In this document: one piece after another, positions 10,282-24,086 of the stretch | How positions within the stretch are numbered: the first letter of the stretch is position 1 | Layout: each line of letters begins with the position of its first letter | DNA from: Knufia peltigerae | Lineage: Eukaryota; Ascomycota; Eurotiomycetes; Chaetothyriales; Trichomeriaceae | Length of the DNA stretch: 64,000 nt | Reading direction: 5' to 3' | Assembly: GCA_030247855.1 (NCBI GenBank) | Contig: JAPDRN010000034.1 | Coordinates: 218,953-282,952 of the forward strand | Made by a program: the position numbers and the translations under genes | The notes under the pieces: model-generated | Database searches by the model: none | What the model was told of the DNA's origin: nothing | The model's input: only the letters and a program-made list of their open reading frames with translations

Positions 10282-13200
10282 TCAGTCCAAAACACCACTT
10301 TCACGAAGGCCAGCCAATAACTCTGGCTCCAAGAATCTCTTGACATCAACATCCTCACTGAGCCCCTTTCTTCTCCTAGTCTTGAGCACAAAATCGCGAG
10401 CCGCCTGTTGAGGTCCGGCCATTTCCAAGGGTCGAATGCGAATGCTTTTGTCTAGAGGATCTCCGGGTACAACGTCCCATCTGTCAAATACGAGTGAAAC
10501 GCTGGCCGCACCTTGACTGTGAATACGCAGATCCGTCTCGAAGCCAAAACTGTCGATGACAGGAAGAAGTGCTTTCGCTGCGTACAATGGCGTACCCGCG
10601 ACAGGACCATCGGAAACGACATGCCCACGTCTCTTCATCAAGACCGTATACAGCCCTGAAATCGAGTCCGCGGGGCCAGTCATGTGCACACTGTATATTG
10701 GCTCCATGAGTCGAGGTCCAGCCATCAGGAATGAGCTGTACACGGCCCTTCGCGCCGTGGGAATAATTTGTCCACCACCGCGATAGATGGGTTCGGCAGC
10801 AAGCTCAGCACCAGTGACCCGGAACTTGGTGTTGCGAATTGGCTCTTCACACAATGGTCCTTCACGCGTACCCCACGAGAAACCCTGTTTGATGCTTTCT
10901 TGGACCGACTTGAGCAATTTCTTGTCGGTGGTTGATGGCAGCGTATCATCACAGAGCACATTGGGCCCCATTTCTTCGGGTCCGAACGCCCAGATCGATC
11001 TCGCAGCAAGTTTGTCCCATTCGTATTTTTCTTCAAAGAACTTGGCAACACGGCGGATAGGGTCTCGGATCTTGACGACACCAGCCTCGATGTCCTCGGC
11101 GATACCGTCGTCTAGTGGCTCGGCAATCATGGTCAATTTATTCTTCTTGTTTGGAGTCAGCGCGTAGCACATGATGGCGCTCGTCTCAGTGACCGTCTCG
11201 CAAAATCGGGTGACTGGATCAGAAACCTTGATGTCCATCTCAGAGAACAACGTTCGTAGATCGTGCAAGACACAATCCATGTACAGTTCGCCGGTCCCAA
11301 GAACAACGTGCTCGCCTGACTCTTCGACTTTGGTTGTGATGAGAGGGTACGATTTATTGATCTTGCGCAACCCCTCGAGCATTTTTGGCAATTCGGACGG
11401 GTTTACTGGTTCCACGGCGACCTTGAAAACGGATTCCGTGAAATGTCGGATCGGTCTGAAGATATAAGCATCCTCATCATTTGGAAACTTCTGTGCGATG
11501 ACGGTCGCAGTTTTGACAATCGAATTGTCGATTCCAGAAAGAAGGACTAGATTGCCAGCCGGTACACCCGAGACAGGTATGTTGTACCTAGAGCATCCAA
11601 GATAGGTGGCCGTGATCGTTGCATTGGTGGAGTCCTCTTCGTCCTCGAGACTGTAGGATTCGCCGAGAACGCGTACTGCCTGGTCAGATGACGCAGTGCC
11701 GGACATGATGCGGCCAAAAGCATTGAATGTTTTGGCGTCCGGCGAACTGAAAAGTTTCGTAATGTGGACGACCAGTGGACCATCCGAATCACACTTTGTC
11801 ATGGACTCTCCCACCGTACCATCTTGATTTCCAGTGTAGTAGTTGTCCAACATTCGCTTCGCGCCCTCGACTGGTGAAGGCACGTGCTGTACAATCATGT
11901 CTACGAATCCTCCTGCAGGCCCGAAGAACTGCGCACAGACCAGTCTCAGCAGATCTTTAGCATCCGACTTGAGTTGTGACGGCTTCAGCTTGATCCCCAA
12001 CGTATCCAGAGTCGCTGCCAGGTCTTCCGGGCTTTCACTGATAGTATGTGAATACAGCTTGTAGATAGGTTCGAGGACGAAATTGACAAAGGATCGCTTC
12101 GCCCCTTCTTCAATTCCCTTCCTGGTAAACTTTCGACTTTGGGGGTTAAAGAAGATGTCTCCCCACAATCTCTTCGCGAACTCGCCGGCATCAACTTTGG
12201 GATACGTCTCTGCGTACATCTTGGCAAACGACTGTAGGGTAAAGATCCAGTCCATGGACGTGCAGGCGAAAGCAACATTGCCTTTCTCCGGCGACAGTCT
12301 CTTGCTCTCCCCGCGGCCCGGTATCGTGTTCTCAATGATGGTGTTGACCTCTTCAACCACGTGCTTCAACTTGAAATACGCGTCGGTCGGTGGGATCTTG
12401 AGCTCCAAGATCAGTCGGTCCATCTTGTTCACCACCAGGACCATGGGTAAATCTTCCAGCACGGCATGCTTAATGACCTGCTCGGTGTTGATCTGAACGC
12501 CTTCCACCACGTCCACCACCAACACGACACCGTCCACGAGCCGCAAGCTCGACGCGACTTCGTCTACGAAGTTGACGTGTCCGGGAGTGTCGATGATGTT
12601 GAGAATGTGCGACTTTCCCCTCGTGCCTTGCATGACCAGACTAACGGGCGCGGCCTTGATCGACACGCCTCGTTCCCGTTCCAGGAAGTGAGTGTCGGTG
12701 TACCTGAGCTGCTCGTCTCGCCTCCGACCTATCCTCTTGTCGAGTCTGTCTTGGAGATGGTGGGTCTGCATGACCAGCATGTCCACGAACGCCGTCTTGC
12801 CGTGGTGCAGATGCCCCGCGACCGCGATATTTCTGATGCCCTCCGGGAAGCTGAGGAGGTCGGTCATGAATTCGCGCGAGTAGTACACGGGTGGCAGATC
12901 CGCCTCTTGGACCTGGAATTTCTTCTGTGTGACGGGCGCGATGATCGGCTGGGTGAGAGGCTGCGCGTCTTCTTCCTGCACCATGGTCTCGACATCTTCG
13001 CCATAGATCTGCTGCGCCGTGGGGTAGTATTGCTTGTCTTCGTGTAATATGACGGCGTTCGAGGGCGCCTCGTCGTCCACCTCCATCAACCCATCTTCTT
13101 GTGTCTGTGGTTCCGCGTCCGAGTCCTCATCGTAGACGTAGTTCTGGCCATCGTCGCCCGCCTCGATGCCCTCCTCGTCGGACGCTGCCTCGCCGATAAA

Positions 13201-13291
13201 ATTGCCGAACCTGCACGGATGGTATGTCAGAAACTTGATGGTCAGACCGTATCCCGGCAACAAACACTTACTCGTCGTAGAGGTCATCCAT
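10282..13291 (-). CDS. snu114: U5 snRNP GTPase SNU114 (EFTUD2 / Cwf10)
   Basis: EF-2-like GTPase of the U5 snRNP that controls spliceosome activation and disassembly with Brr2 and Prp8. Exons 13291..13272 and 13210..10282 give 982 residues, the normal family size. The first exon encodes MDDLYDE and joins into FGNFIGEAASDEE, the conserved N-terminus. An acidic N-terminal region (residues about 15-95) is followed by the GTPase domain: G1 GHLHHGKT at about 139-146, G2 region RGVSIKAAP, G3 DTPGH and G4 NKMDR. EF-2-type domains II-V follow, including the GTGELYMDCVLHDLR and EPIYRGGGQIIPTARRAVYS segments. The bulk is one 2.9-kb exon. Identification is firm; the gene acts in the nucleus. Confidence 0.97.
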
Positions 13292-13927
13292 ACTGCCAAG
13301 GGGAAGCCTCCGTGGGTTGCAAGGAAAAGTCGTGGGCGCAAAAGTTCGAGATCGCTTTCGTTCTTTGATTTTTGCGGAGTTTCTGTACAAAACTAAATTA
13401 TTTCCTGTACGTTGGAGCAACTGATCGGCCTGTATAGTTCGCCGTATTTTTTTCCGCCTCGCAGCCTCGCTTACCTAATTCCATCTGACCCCCTTTCTCA
13501 ACACCTACCACAAAGGTTCGAGATGGACTTGACTTGCCAAATAAAGTACATCTTGATGAAGACCTAGGATTTCCGAACCGTCTGACGACGATTGCGACAC
13601 GTTTATTGATGGAGACTGTTTTTTGTTTTCCATTTCCCGGTTCATCAATCCAGCAATCCCATCGGTTTCGTTGCCAACGCGGTTGAGGACCTGGACGAGT
13701 GAACCCCTTCACTTCTCTGACGCGCCCAACGACCAATCATGGCCCCTAGATTGATGAAACAGTACTTAGGTATATATATTAAAGAGGTCAATTTTTACCT
13801 CCAACACCAAGACCCCCAGAGGCGGTCAGATAGCTCAACAGCAATTCCTGCAATCGGCGACAATCTGACTTCCTCTGGGCGAGACCGAGACCGAAAGCCT
13901 CACTACTACCGAAACCTCTCCGAGTTT

Positions 13928-14070
13928 TCTCACCAGTAGAGCCTGTGTTCTCTCAAGCCTTGCGAACCCGGCTTGCGAAATAACAACAAAAAGGCCCTCA
14001 CTAGTGAACGAAACCCTCGAAAAGGCTTCACCAGTTAGGGCCTGCGAACCCGGCCTCACCACTTCAAGTC
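13928..14070. repeat. Degenerate direct repeat, two copies about 85 nt apart
   Basis: The word TGCGAACCCGGC occurs twice (near 13961 and 14044), each preceded by a related segment CACCAGT(T)AG(A/G)GCCTG. Between the copies, further GCTTGCGAAA and CTCACTAGTGAACGAA pieces echo the same sequence. This looks like a decayed tandem duplication in non-coding DNA. I cannot assign it to any known element. Confidence 0.45.
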
Positions 14071-14144
14071 TTGCAAGAAACCGAGTCGAATCGCAAAACC
14101 CAATCGAATCGAAAGGATAAAAAATCCCTTCCCGGGGTTTCTTC

Positions 14145-14175
14145 ACCATCAATGGTTATCAGCACCATTGGTGGT
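14145..14175. repeat. Inverted repeat, 12-nt arms
   Basis: ACCATCAATGGT and, seven bases later, ACCATTGGTGGT are reverse complements with one mismatch that still pairs as G-U in RNA. The hairpin would form about 160 nt downstream of the beta-galactosidase stop codon (that gene runs leftward), so it could sit in its 3' UTR or terminator. Function is inference. Confidence 0.45.
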
Positions 14176-14335
14176 TGAAGTTTTTGTCATTTCACAAAAT
14201 TTCGTTGTACTTCTACAGAGTACTCCGTACAGCATGACGAATCAATCACTCCTCCGACACAAAAACTCGTTCAAATTAAGTCGATTCTACTACTATCACT
14301 ACTACAACCGCAGTAGCTCTCTGATGTTTGACTAT

Positions 14336-17300
14336 TCAGTAAGCACCTTCTCGTTGAGAATACCCCGATCCACCTACAAAGTCCACCTCACCAAGAGCCG
14401 ACATGACGGGCGTGTCGCTCTCAAGTTGGAAATTCTCCAGTTTCGCTCCTGTAGACTGGTGCGCCCACAAAGTCAATGCCAACCAATTGGTACCCTGGTA
14501 GTTCAACACACCCTGCGGGACAGGAAAACTTGTCTGAGGTCCGATGTGGTTGACATATTTGCCATATTGGAACCCGTTGACGTACATCTGTACCCGATAT
14601 TCCGCTGGAGGCTGAGTGCTGTTGCCGAAAGTGAATGACAATGGCACGTCCCACCCTGAAGGAATGTTGAGGTCGAACTGCGTACTGAAGAATCCCACTC
14701 CGGCTTGTGAGATGCCGTCGAACGGACTGCGCGAGTCCCAATTCTGGGTCGGAGGGTTCGGCAAATGCCACCCTTGCCTCTCTGCGTACATTCCTCCCTC
14801 GTTCAACGGACCACGGACCCTGTCTCGGTAGTCTTCGCCACCAAGATTGCCGGTCAACTTCCAACCAACATCGACCTTGTCACGTCCGGCAAGGGCGTAG
14901 TCAAAGACACCACGAGGAGTCTTCATTTCGTCGCTGCCGACGGTTCCACTCTCATCGTATCCCATATGGTCGATCAAGACTGTGAAGACATATGCCTTGC
15001 CCGATTGCAGATTAGGCGGCAAGTCGTAGGTCACATTGGTGTTGTTTTGAGTGCTGACACCAGCCCACGAACCAATGAATGTCTGGTTCAGCCAGATCGA
15101 ATGTCCATAGGCCGTTCCTCCGCGAGTGTTGACATAGAGAGTCGATTCAGTTCCTTGAGAGACGAAATGGCCGCGATAGAGTAGCGAGCCGCTATGGAAA
15201 CCATAGTCACTCGCATAGAGCGATGTGGGAGTCGTCAATTTGCGCCAGGTATTATTCGTCGTCGTGAGATCAGCTACCGGCCAAAGCGAGTCATCAAAGC
15301 CAGGTTGGACCTCAGGAAGAGTGTCTATGTACTTCCATTCGAGGTTGCTTAAAGTAGGTAACGTCAGTTTTGGATCAGCCCAGGTGACGTTGGTGGTCCA
15401 AGAGCCAATGCTGCTTGTGCTGTACTGTGATGCCTGTCCGTTTATGAAGAGTGCATTCGCTATACTTGGTGCTCCAATGACCTCAATCGGAGTGGTGGCA
15501 TTGAAATCAGCGACCAAATGTAAGTTACTGCCCTCGAGATATGCAGCTCTGATCAGGTAGCCGGCTTTGACAATGATGGACGATGCAGTTGTCTCCTGAG
15601 AACTAAATCCGACTTTTTGTGCATTTCCAGACAACTCAGGGACCCAGTAATTGTACGCTGAGTTTCGGTCTGCTCGGCGTCAATGATGTGTGCATATGCA
15701 CTACCAATGGATACCACTTACCGAGTATGAATATCTGTAAATTATCAACTTCAACAATGCGACGCTGAGTTGTTGTCTCCCACGCAACGACAGCTTGGGA
15801 GCCGTTCTTCATGGTGATTCCGACCTGGGGTCCTTCCACAAGTGAGGGCGTAGAGGTCGAGGAGATTGAAATCTCATGGTGTTCACCCTCTCCGCCGTAC
15901 ACTAGCAGAACTTTCTTCTGACCAAAATCTTTCCATGTGAACACTTCTGCTGTCGAGTAGAGAATTTTTGTTCCGTTTACATCATAATCAGTCACATGAA
16001 TCTTGGAATCTCGACCATTGAGAGTCAGGACGCTTCCAGCTTGGGGAACTGTCAGGTTGCCAGCACTTGTCTGCAACATCAATTTGTAGGAGGTACTCGC
16101 TTGACTGGTATAATTGGTGTGCCTGACGACGTAGAAGGTCGTGGCGCTGCTGTTGCCCTTGACTGGGGTAACGAGGAGATCTTCATTGTCGGTGTACAGG
16201 GCAGTAGAGTTATGCAAAGGAACCGCGTCGAAGTATGCCGGTGAGACCTTGACAAAGTTGCCGATCAGTTTCAGCTGACTATATTTGTCCTGGTCGACCT
16301 GGCGCCCTTCAGCAATCGGTGCGGCGTAATCGTAGGAAGTGTAGCCACCCGGATGGCCGAGATTGCCCCAGTTCGTGCCGCCAAATATCATATAAAGGTT
16401 GAGAAACTTGACGCCGAAGCTGAGGTCATTCTTGTAGAAGACTCTTTCGAAATCGCTACCGACGAGCACACCACACTTTTCGAAGCCCGGGCCTCCCCAC
16501 GGGTCAAAACTGCCAGCCTGAAACTCCGTAATACTGTAAGGTGTCGTCGGACTTTGTCGAAGATGCCTTTGCCAATAATCCGTAGGAAGTTTTCCGGCCG
16601 GCCAGACAGTAGGGTTCGCGCAATCAAAGCCGAGAGGGTAGCTATCATGACCGTAAATATCCACAGATCCATTGCCCGTACCTGGAGCATTATAGCCGTT
16701 CACACCGGCGTCGTTGCTCAACAACGGAACCACGACTCCTGCCTCACGGGCCTGGTCCTCAACAATTTGCATGTAATTCCCATCAGGACCTAGTCTTTGA
16801 AATTATCATATTGTCGTTATTGAAAGGATATCGACGAACCATCTATGCCACAACAGAAACCCGAGTATTCGTTCTCCGGCTGGTATAGTATAATCGGTCC
16901 TCCATTCGTGATTTGAGCCTTTGCAATGGTGCCAGCAACATGGCTAACGTAACTGCCACAAGGTCAATGCATGTATAAGAACGAAGATAGAGGTTTTTAC
17001 TTCTGCGTAGCTTCGATAAAGCTTGGATCAGTTGTCCTCAGTCTGCCTTTTATCCTTTGAAGCCACCCTGGAAATCCACCACCTGAAGACTCGGCATTGA
17101 TATATGGTCCAGGACGAGCAAGGAGATAGATTCCAGCCGAGCTGGCGGCGTTGAAGAAGGGTTCAAGCGCGAACACGCCGTCCGCCGTATAGTTTCCATG
17201 CTTGCCTTCGACCAGAGCCCAATCGACGTAGAAAGACGCGCAATTGAATCCGAGAGCTTTGATTTTCTGGAAGACGTCGAGCCACAACGACGGAACGGGA

Positions 17301-17657
17301 AGTCTGTTCATTCCGTGGTCAATGCCACTCTCTGCGTGATCCAGGGTCTTCCGTAGTCCTATTGGCTTCGAAGAAGAAGCCGCTCACCTAAACGGGTGGA
17401 ATTCACCACTCCAGATCATCATCCGCTCTCCACGCACAAACAATGATGTCTCGTCCCATGTCACCTATTCCTTGTCTCAGCAGTGAAGGTATCAATCTAC
17501 TCGGACAGTCCCGACGTACCAGGTTTTGTAACAAAGCTCGTTTCTCGGGATCAGGATGGTCAGTGATTTTGTAGCGCCCGAAAGTATTGCTAGGAACAGC
17601 GAGTGCCGACAACTGCGTTGCCAGGAGACCCACGATAGAAGCGAATACGAGCTTCAT
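14336..17657 (-). CDS. lacA: Secreted beta-galactosidase, GH35 (LacA type)
   Basis: Extracellular beta-galactosidase that releases terminal galactose from plant cell-wall polysaccharide side chains or lactose. Six exons: 17657..17520, 17464..17388, 17303..17001, 16952..16840, 16789..15722 and 15669..14336, total 1010 residues, against about 1006 for Aspergillus LacA. Residues 1-20 ([20 protein letters not shown]) are a clear signal peptide. The TIM barrel contains [52 protein letters not shown], the acid/base site QPENEYSG and the nucleophile region [14 protein letters not shown]. The remainder carries the family's beta domains ([34 protein letters not shown]). Several N-x-S/T sites agree with secretion. 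Identification is firm; true substrate is inferred. Confidence 0.95.
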
Positions 17658-18410
17658 TGTTTCGATGTTGCTGCTCGTCAATCAAGAAAGTAAACGAAGT
17701 TGTAGAAGTGACAAAGGTACTCCTGCACACGAGATGGCCATGTCCTCGCCTTTTCAGGGACATGGCCGTGGTAATGCCTCGATCTCCAGGTCCATCCTGA
17801 GGTCTATACCTTGTATGCACACACTCCGGTGGCGGGGGGCGACGATCCTCCACAAGCTTCAATGTCCTGTGGTCATTTATCCAGACACCTTCCTTGTATA
17901 GCACTTTGATCAACATACACAATATGGTTTTTATGCTTAGGGTAGCACTGGGTAAATGGAGAAGGTTGCACAAGCTTTTCGGACCCTAGTGGAGGAACAC
18001 TGCATGTCAGCCAACAAGTGTCTTCGCTTACCTTCAGATAGACGGTGACGACAACATTGAGGGACTGGTCGGATGTTGGCAAATGGTGATGGGAGGAGAA
18101 GATGCGGAGACGTTTTTATTCCGGCAATTTTAATTCCCATATTCGTACTGTACAGCCTCGTTCGGTCTACCATTGTGCCGAGAACCGTAAGTACCACCTA
18201 TGAAGGTACCAAGGCACGGAGTAGATGAAATGAAATTGTCTTGAAATGTTGATGGATATTGAATATGTGCAGTATTTTCGCAGTATTAATGTTCTTTTGT
18301 GACCAAAGCACGACCAAGTTATGTACCCTTCTCGAGTAGTGCCCCTAAAGCGCCCTTTTGTTCCCGACACCCGCTCTGATGTCGCTGTCCAAAGCATACG
18401 CAACGCACTT
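17658..18410 (-). promoter_or_regulatory. Beta-galactosidase promoter region
   Basis: This 753-bp gap lies upstream of the beta-galactosidase and downstream of ERG10. A GCGGGG at 17832-17837 fits the SYGGRG consensus of the CreA carbon repressor, but the word is short and expected by chance. No gene is recognisable. Confidence 0.35.
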
Positions 18411-19808
<1,398 letters not shown>

Positions 19809-20993
19809 GCTGTGTAGTTGGGCGGGAAGTTGAGGCAAGCGGAACGTCGTCAGACAGCGGAAACAACGAAAGTGGCAGGATACACAAGATACTCAAGTGA
19901 AAGGTCACACAGGCAAAAAAGGAGGTGTGGTAGAGTTATCCTTGTGTGTATAATTGTTCCTGGCCTGCGGTGTTCTAGTGTCCCCTCCAAAAAATTGTCC
20001 CCCATCAACAACTCCAATCGTACGACGCGGATGCGCTTTTAGCCCGGTAGCCTTGCCAATGCAAGCTGATAAGATAAGATCAAAGTGTGCGACTTCGGCG
20101 GGCTGTAGGGGCACCCACCTGCAATCATCACTCTACACCATCTTCAGCGTTGTCGCGACTGGCCACTCGAATCAGTCCGCTTGTACAGTCCGAAGCAGGC
20201 TTTTATCATCCAGAGTGGCCGTGCCGCATGTCTACCGGTACTGATTCAGCAGCTGATAAGATCCGTCGTGAGGGATTTCTGAAAGGGGAGGAGGGAGCTC
20301 TTCTACACAATTCGAGCAGAGTATTATCGAAGACCTATTTCAATACGTGGTACTTCTCAATCAAATTGAAATGCTAAGGGACGTCGGTGGTTCGTTAGAG
20401 ACGTGCTTTCTATCTTGGACTACTTTTACTGGAGGCGCCCAGTCCATGAGCTCGCGTCTTCTGTGTCCGACCATCTCCCTAGGTGTACTGTCCACCTGGT
20501 TCTATGCCGCGTGGGGGTCCGACTCAGGGATGAGCGCTGGGGTACCTCCGCAAGCCCCCATCCAATATGTGGTACTTCGTTCCTCTATCGTGACTCCGCT
20601 GGCCGGACTACACGCCGAAAGTAATGGATGACCTTTGGAATCCCACCAAGCAAAGCTTGACCGGTTTCTTGCCGTCGGATGTCATAGCCATATGGGAAGC
20701 TTGTCTTGCTCAAGGAAGCTTGAGGTGACCTTACAGCACATATACCAGGACTCGTCATGACCGAAGGGTTACTCCTCCAATAGTGCAAGCGAGAAGAAGA
20801 TGATGGCTTGCACTGTTGACGAGCTCTACTGGAGGTCTTTCACGCGGCACGCACCTCACCTGCCTTGTCCTGAGAGCTTGGTGCTAGCGCCGAATCGCCC
20901 ATGCGATCTGCCTAGACACGGTGCTATCTACAAGCACAGAGATTCTTGTAGGTCCAGAATGCTTTTAATTTCGAGTTTATGCATGATGCCTGC
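19809..20993. other. Intergenic region, gene-free
   Basis: This 1185-bp gap holds the ERG10 promoter and the 3' flank of the sugar transporter. ORFs of 60-96 codons occur on both strands but none shows a recognisable domain, a coherent splice context or a conserved-looking start. I cannot say whether any decayed gene is present. Confidence 0.4.
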
Positions 20994-22879
20994 TCATGCC
21001 TTGGAATCAATCTCGACCGTTGTTCCCTCCTCATGCTCCGTCTTTCCACCTTCCACCTTCTGCTGATGCACTTGGCGCTGCATCTCGTGTGCCACATCGA
21101 TATCCTTGCGCTTGCTCAACTTCACAACCTGTCTTAGGCTAGTCTGGCTGGCGAACAAGAAGTCGATGCTCTCCAATGTCTTGCCAGCGGTCTCTGGGTA
21201 GTAGAACCAAACAACGAATATGCTGGCCCAGTTGAGAATGCAGAATACCACATATAGTTTCCATCCAATGTTGGCTATTCCGACCGGCGTTATTTCAACC
21301 ACTAGGAACGTGATAAGCCACTGCCACACCACGGACAGAGCCGAGCCGCGTTGTCTAATGCGCAGGGGTAGAATCTCAGACGGGTAGGACCACATGTTGC
21401 TCATCCACCCCCAAGTGAAAAAAGCCTTGAAAGACACATTAGACCGAAGGCCTTGACAAATGTCGTTGTCGGCAAAACGTACCTGAAACATATACAGCAT
21501 TACCACAGCGGCGATACCGTTGTTCCGCCCGCCCGCCATGATCGTCAAGCCCGAGATCAGCATGCATGACCCCATGCCCAAGTTTCCAAAGATGAAAAGC
21601 TTGCGTCGCCCGACTTTATCGAGAATGAACCTTTCCCAAACCGTTAGCTTCTGGATAACAGACAATTCAGAATTGAGCCTGCTCACCAGGGAATAAAGGA
21701 GGCCGCCAAGAACCACAACTGAAGTCCGCCGGACAGGAGAAGAGACTGGTGAGCGTTCAGTCCGACCGAGTGAACCATCACATAAGGTGCATAGTAGGTA
21801 ATAATATTGGTACTGGTGAATGTCAGCATGCTCGTACATGAGCAATGGCTAAGACTCCAGAATAGCACGTACCCGGTGAATTCCTGCAGCGCCTGTGCAG
21901 AGCATGCGATGGCAACTCGCTGCCAGCCCATAATGCCTCCATCAGAGAAACAGTCTTTCCAGCTGCCAGACTCTTCTTCTTCAAGAGCGATTGCGTCTCT
22001 GATTTCGTTGAACTCCAACGCTACTATTTCATCTTCTGGATGGCCGTCTCTCAAGACGCAGATGGTTTCGAGTGCCTCTTGTTCGCGGCCATGGCTTGCG
22101 AGCCAACGTGGAGACTCTACTCGAAATCAGCAATAGCAGGGAAACTCCAAGATTGCTGAAGACTGACCTGGGAGACAAAAGCACAGCACAATCAAAAGGA
22201 GAGCGAAGACGATTTGAAAGGCGATGGGAAAGCGCCACTGGAAACCGTTGGTGTAGGTGGAACACCCATAGTCGATCCAGTAGGCGATCACAATGCCTAC
22301 AATCAAGGTAGAGAGCTCTGCTGCGATCGCCCGGCCTCTCCACTTTGCTGGTGTTGTCTCGCACTGCCATACAGGTACAGCGCTCGTGATTCTATAACGT
22401 TCAAGTGGTCAGTCCTCTAGCAGTAGTCATGACAAATACTGCATGAAGATTCCTTACCCGCCCATTCCCAATCCCGTGACAATTCGTCCAGCAATCATTT
22501 GACCCTGGCCGTAGGAAGTACACTGGATGACAGTGCCAATCACTAAAACGAACGAGCCGAGAGCTGTCAATTTCCTTCGACCCATGTCCTCTCCCCAAAC
22601 AGCTGAGGCAAGAGCACCAGCAAGACAACCTAGTTCGTAAACAGCAACGATGAACCCGAGGAGGGTAGGATTTGGGTTTCCCATAGTGTCAAGGAACCGA
22701 GGGTCCGTTGTCAATCCTGAAAAGACACCATTGTCATATCCTGAGAAGGAGTCAGTCGTGTCTAGAGTCCGGGCTGGGTGAAAAGCAAGGGAATTACCAA
22801 AAAGAAGAAATCCGACAGAGCAAGTAAACGTGATAGCAATGAGCAGAGGAAGACCTCTGAGGCCGAAGTAGGGTGCCAT
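20994..22879 (-). CDS. MFS sugar transporter (sugar porter family)
   Basis: Twelve-helix plasma-membrane sugar/H+ symporter of the fungal hexose-transporter type. Seven exons: 22879..22798, 22740..22458, 22391..22168, 22116..21873, 21812..21687, 21630..21483 and 21425..20994, total 512 residues. Family motifs are GFLLFGYDNGVFSGL in helix 1, GEDMGRRKL in loop 2-3, PESPRWLASHGREQEAL after helix 6, QEFTGTNIITYYAP in helix 7, DKVGRRKL in loop 8-9, PSEILPLRIRQRGSAL and PETAGKTLESID at the end of helix 12. A charged cytoplasmic tail follows. I chose the ATG at 22879 (MAPYFGLRGLP), which matches typical starts; no in-frame ATG lies upstream before a stop, though a spliced 5' exon is possible. It diverges from the SMP-30 lactonase at 24087, suggesting joint regulation. 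Substrate not predictable. Confidence 0.9.
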
Positions 22880-23224
22880 ACTAGGAATTCCACTGCCTCG
22901 ATCAACCAGAGTTTCTTTAGCCAAGGGGTATACGAGTAGCTGAGGGGAAAGCAGGGCGTCGCAGAATGCTCAACATGGCGATATATACCACCACATTCAT
23001 GGTGTGGACCTGCCCTCCTGCGACAGGGATACTCGGATTCCCCGAGGTTAAGCAATGGAGGGGCCCTAGGCTATAGCTTGTCGTTGAGCTTGCAGGTTGA
23101 TCATGGCGGAGTTCTCTTGGGGAGCGAGATTTTGCCATAGCCGGAGAAATTGTGGGTGAACGTCTGGTTGTTCCACTTCATCAGACAATCGTGCGTGGGG
23201 GTTTTTCTAGGACATGAGACAATG

Positions 23225-23242
23225 ATTCCATGTACATGGAAT
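23225..23242. promoter_or_regulatory. 18-bp perfect palindrome
   Basis: ATTCCATGTACATGGAAT reads identically on both strands. It sits about 350 bp upstream of the transporter start and 850 bp upstream of the lactonase start. A perfect palindrome of this length is expected far less than once per window by chance, so a dimeric protein-binding site is plausible; this is inference. Confidence 0.55.
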
Positions 23243-23254
23243 TGACAAGCGGAA

Positions 23255-23280
23255 CAGAATCGGCACATACGCCGATTCTG
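23255..23280. promoter_or_regulatory. Inverted repeat with CGG-N8-CCG core
   Basis: CAGAATCGGC and, six bases later, GCCGATTCTG are perfect reverse complements. The core holds CGG at 23261-23263 and CCG at 23272-23274, separated by eight bases. Inverted CGG triplets at fixed spacing are the classical target of fungal Zn2Cys6 binuclear-cluster activators. The regulator gene is not in the window, so the assignment is inference. Confidence 0.6.
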
Positions 23281-24086
23281 TGGTGATGACTCTAACGGTC
23301 ATACTCCATATGCGGTGATGATGTGCTCAAAATATGGAGCAGAAAGAGGACGATGAAGTTCACTACGGAGTACGAAAGCCGATTATCCGATCGTAGTGGT
23401 GATTGGCTGTTCCGCAGCAACTGGCACTAACACGACTACTCACACCAATGAGGCCTGTGGCTGATAGCATCTCCTTTGCTTTTCACATAAGCAGCGATCA
23501 TGATGCTGTAGTACAAGTTGTAAAGGAGTCCGAGTGGGACAAGAATGGGTGCTTCGTACCCGCTCACTTCGATTGAATGAGTCCCAACCTAGTGACGTTG
23601 AAGAGAAGCCAAGGGATTGCTTACGCTACACTTCGATAAATTTTCAAGCAAAGGGTCTTGTAATTATGTCTTGCACTCATGGTAAAGTCGTAAGAATGAC
23701 CCGATATTGTACCTCCCTGGGTGTCTCGACTCACATCAGTCGCGCTGTTTTCCCCAATCGGCCTGCCATAGACTGAAGCACGAACGGTAGGGTGTTAGCA
23801 GAAGTACGTCAGGATAGATACCTGCAAGGTGGCACAAATTGCCCTCCATAAGTGGCATCTCCATACTCCGCTGGGTGGAAAAGCGGAGGGAACAGCATAT
23901 GATAGGGTGGACATCAAAATTTCCAGCTTGTCAAATGTCGGCATCAATCTCCGTGTTGTCCCGTTGAAGGCGTTCCAATGTCTGCCAAAAACATCGTGCT
24001 CATATGAGATCGAAATTGGTCAAAATCATGTGCAACAGGCAATCAGTGGAACTACTGGAAGATTGCATTGCAGGAGGTAACGAGCT

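Larger units (their letters stand above)
13292..14335. other. Intergenic region with degenerate repeats and a hairpin
   Basis: This 1044-bp gap lies between the SNU114 start and the beta-galactosidase stop. It holds the SNU114 promoter, a degenerate repeat at about 13928-14070 and an inverted repeat at 14145-14175 (both listed separately), and a TACTCCGTAC word at 14221. No gene recognised. Confidence 0.4.
22880..24086. promoter_or_regulatory. Shared divergent promoter, sugar transporter / lactonase
   Basis: This 1207-bp region separates the start codons of two divergent carbohydrate genes. It contains an 18-bp perfect palindrome and a nearby hairpin with a CGG-N8-CCG core (listed separately), and a TACGGAGTA word at 23364. 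No gene recognised within it. Confidence 0.55.

Noticed and set aside
9998..10411. 137-codon + strand ORF
   Set aside because: Overlaps the SNU114 C-terminus on the other strand and has random-looking composition and no splice support.
12466..13047. 193-codon + strand ORF
   Set aside because: Antisense to the SNU114 GTPase domain; no motif of its own.
20585..20788. 67-codon - strand ORF in a gap, suspected gene relic
   Set aside because: No similarity I can name, no flanking conserved pieces and no terminal repeats; insufficient to call a pseudogene.
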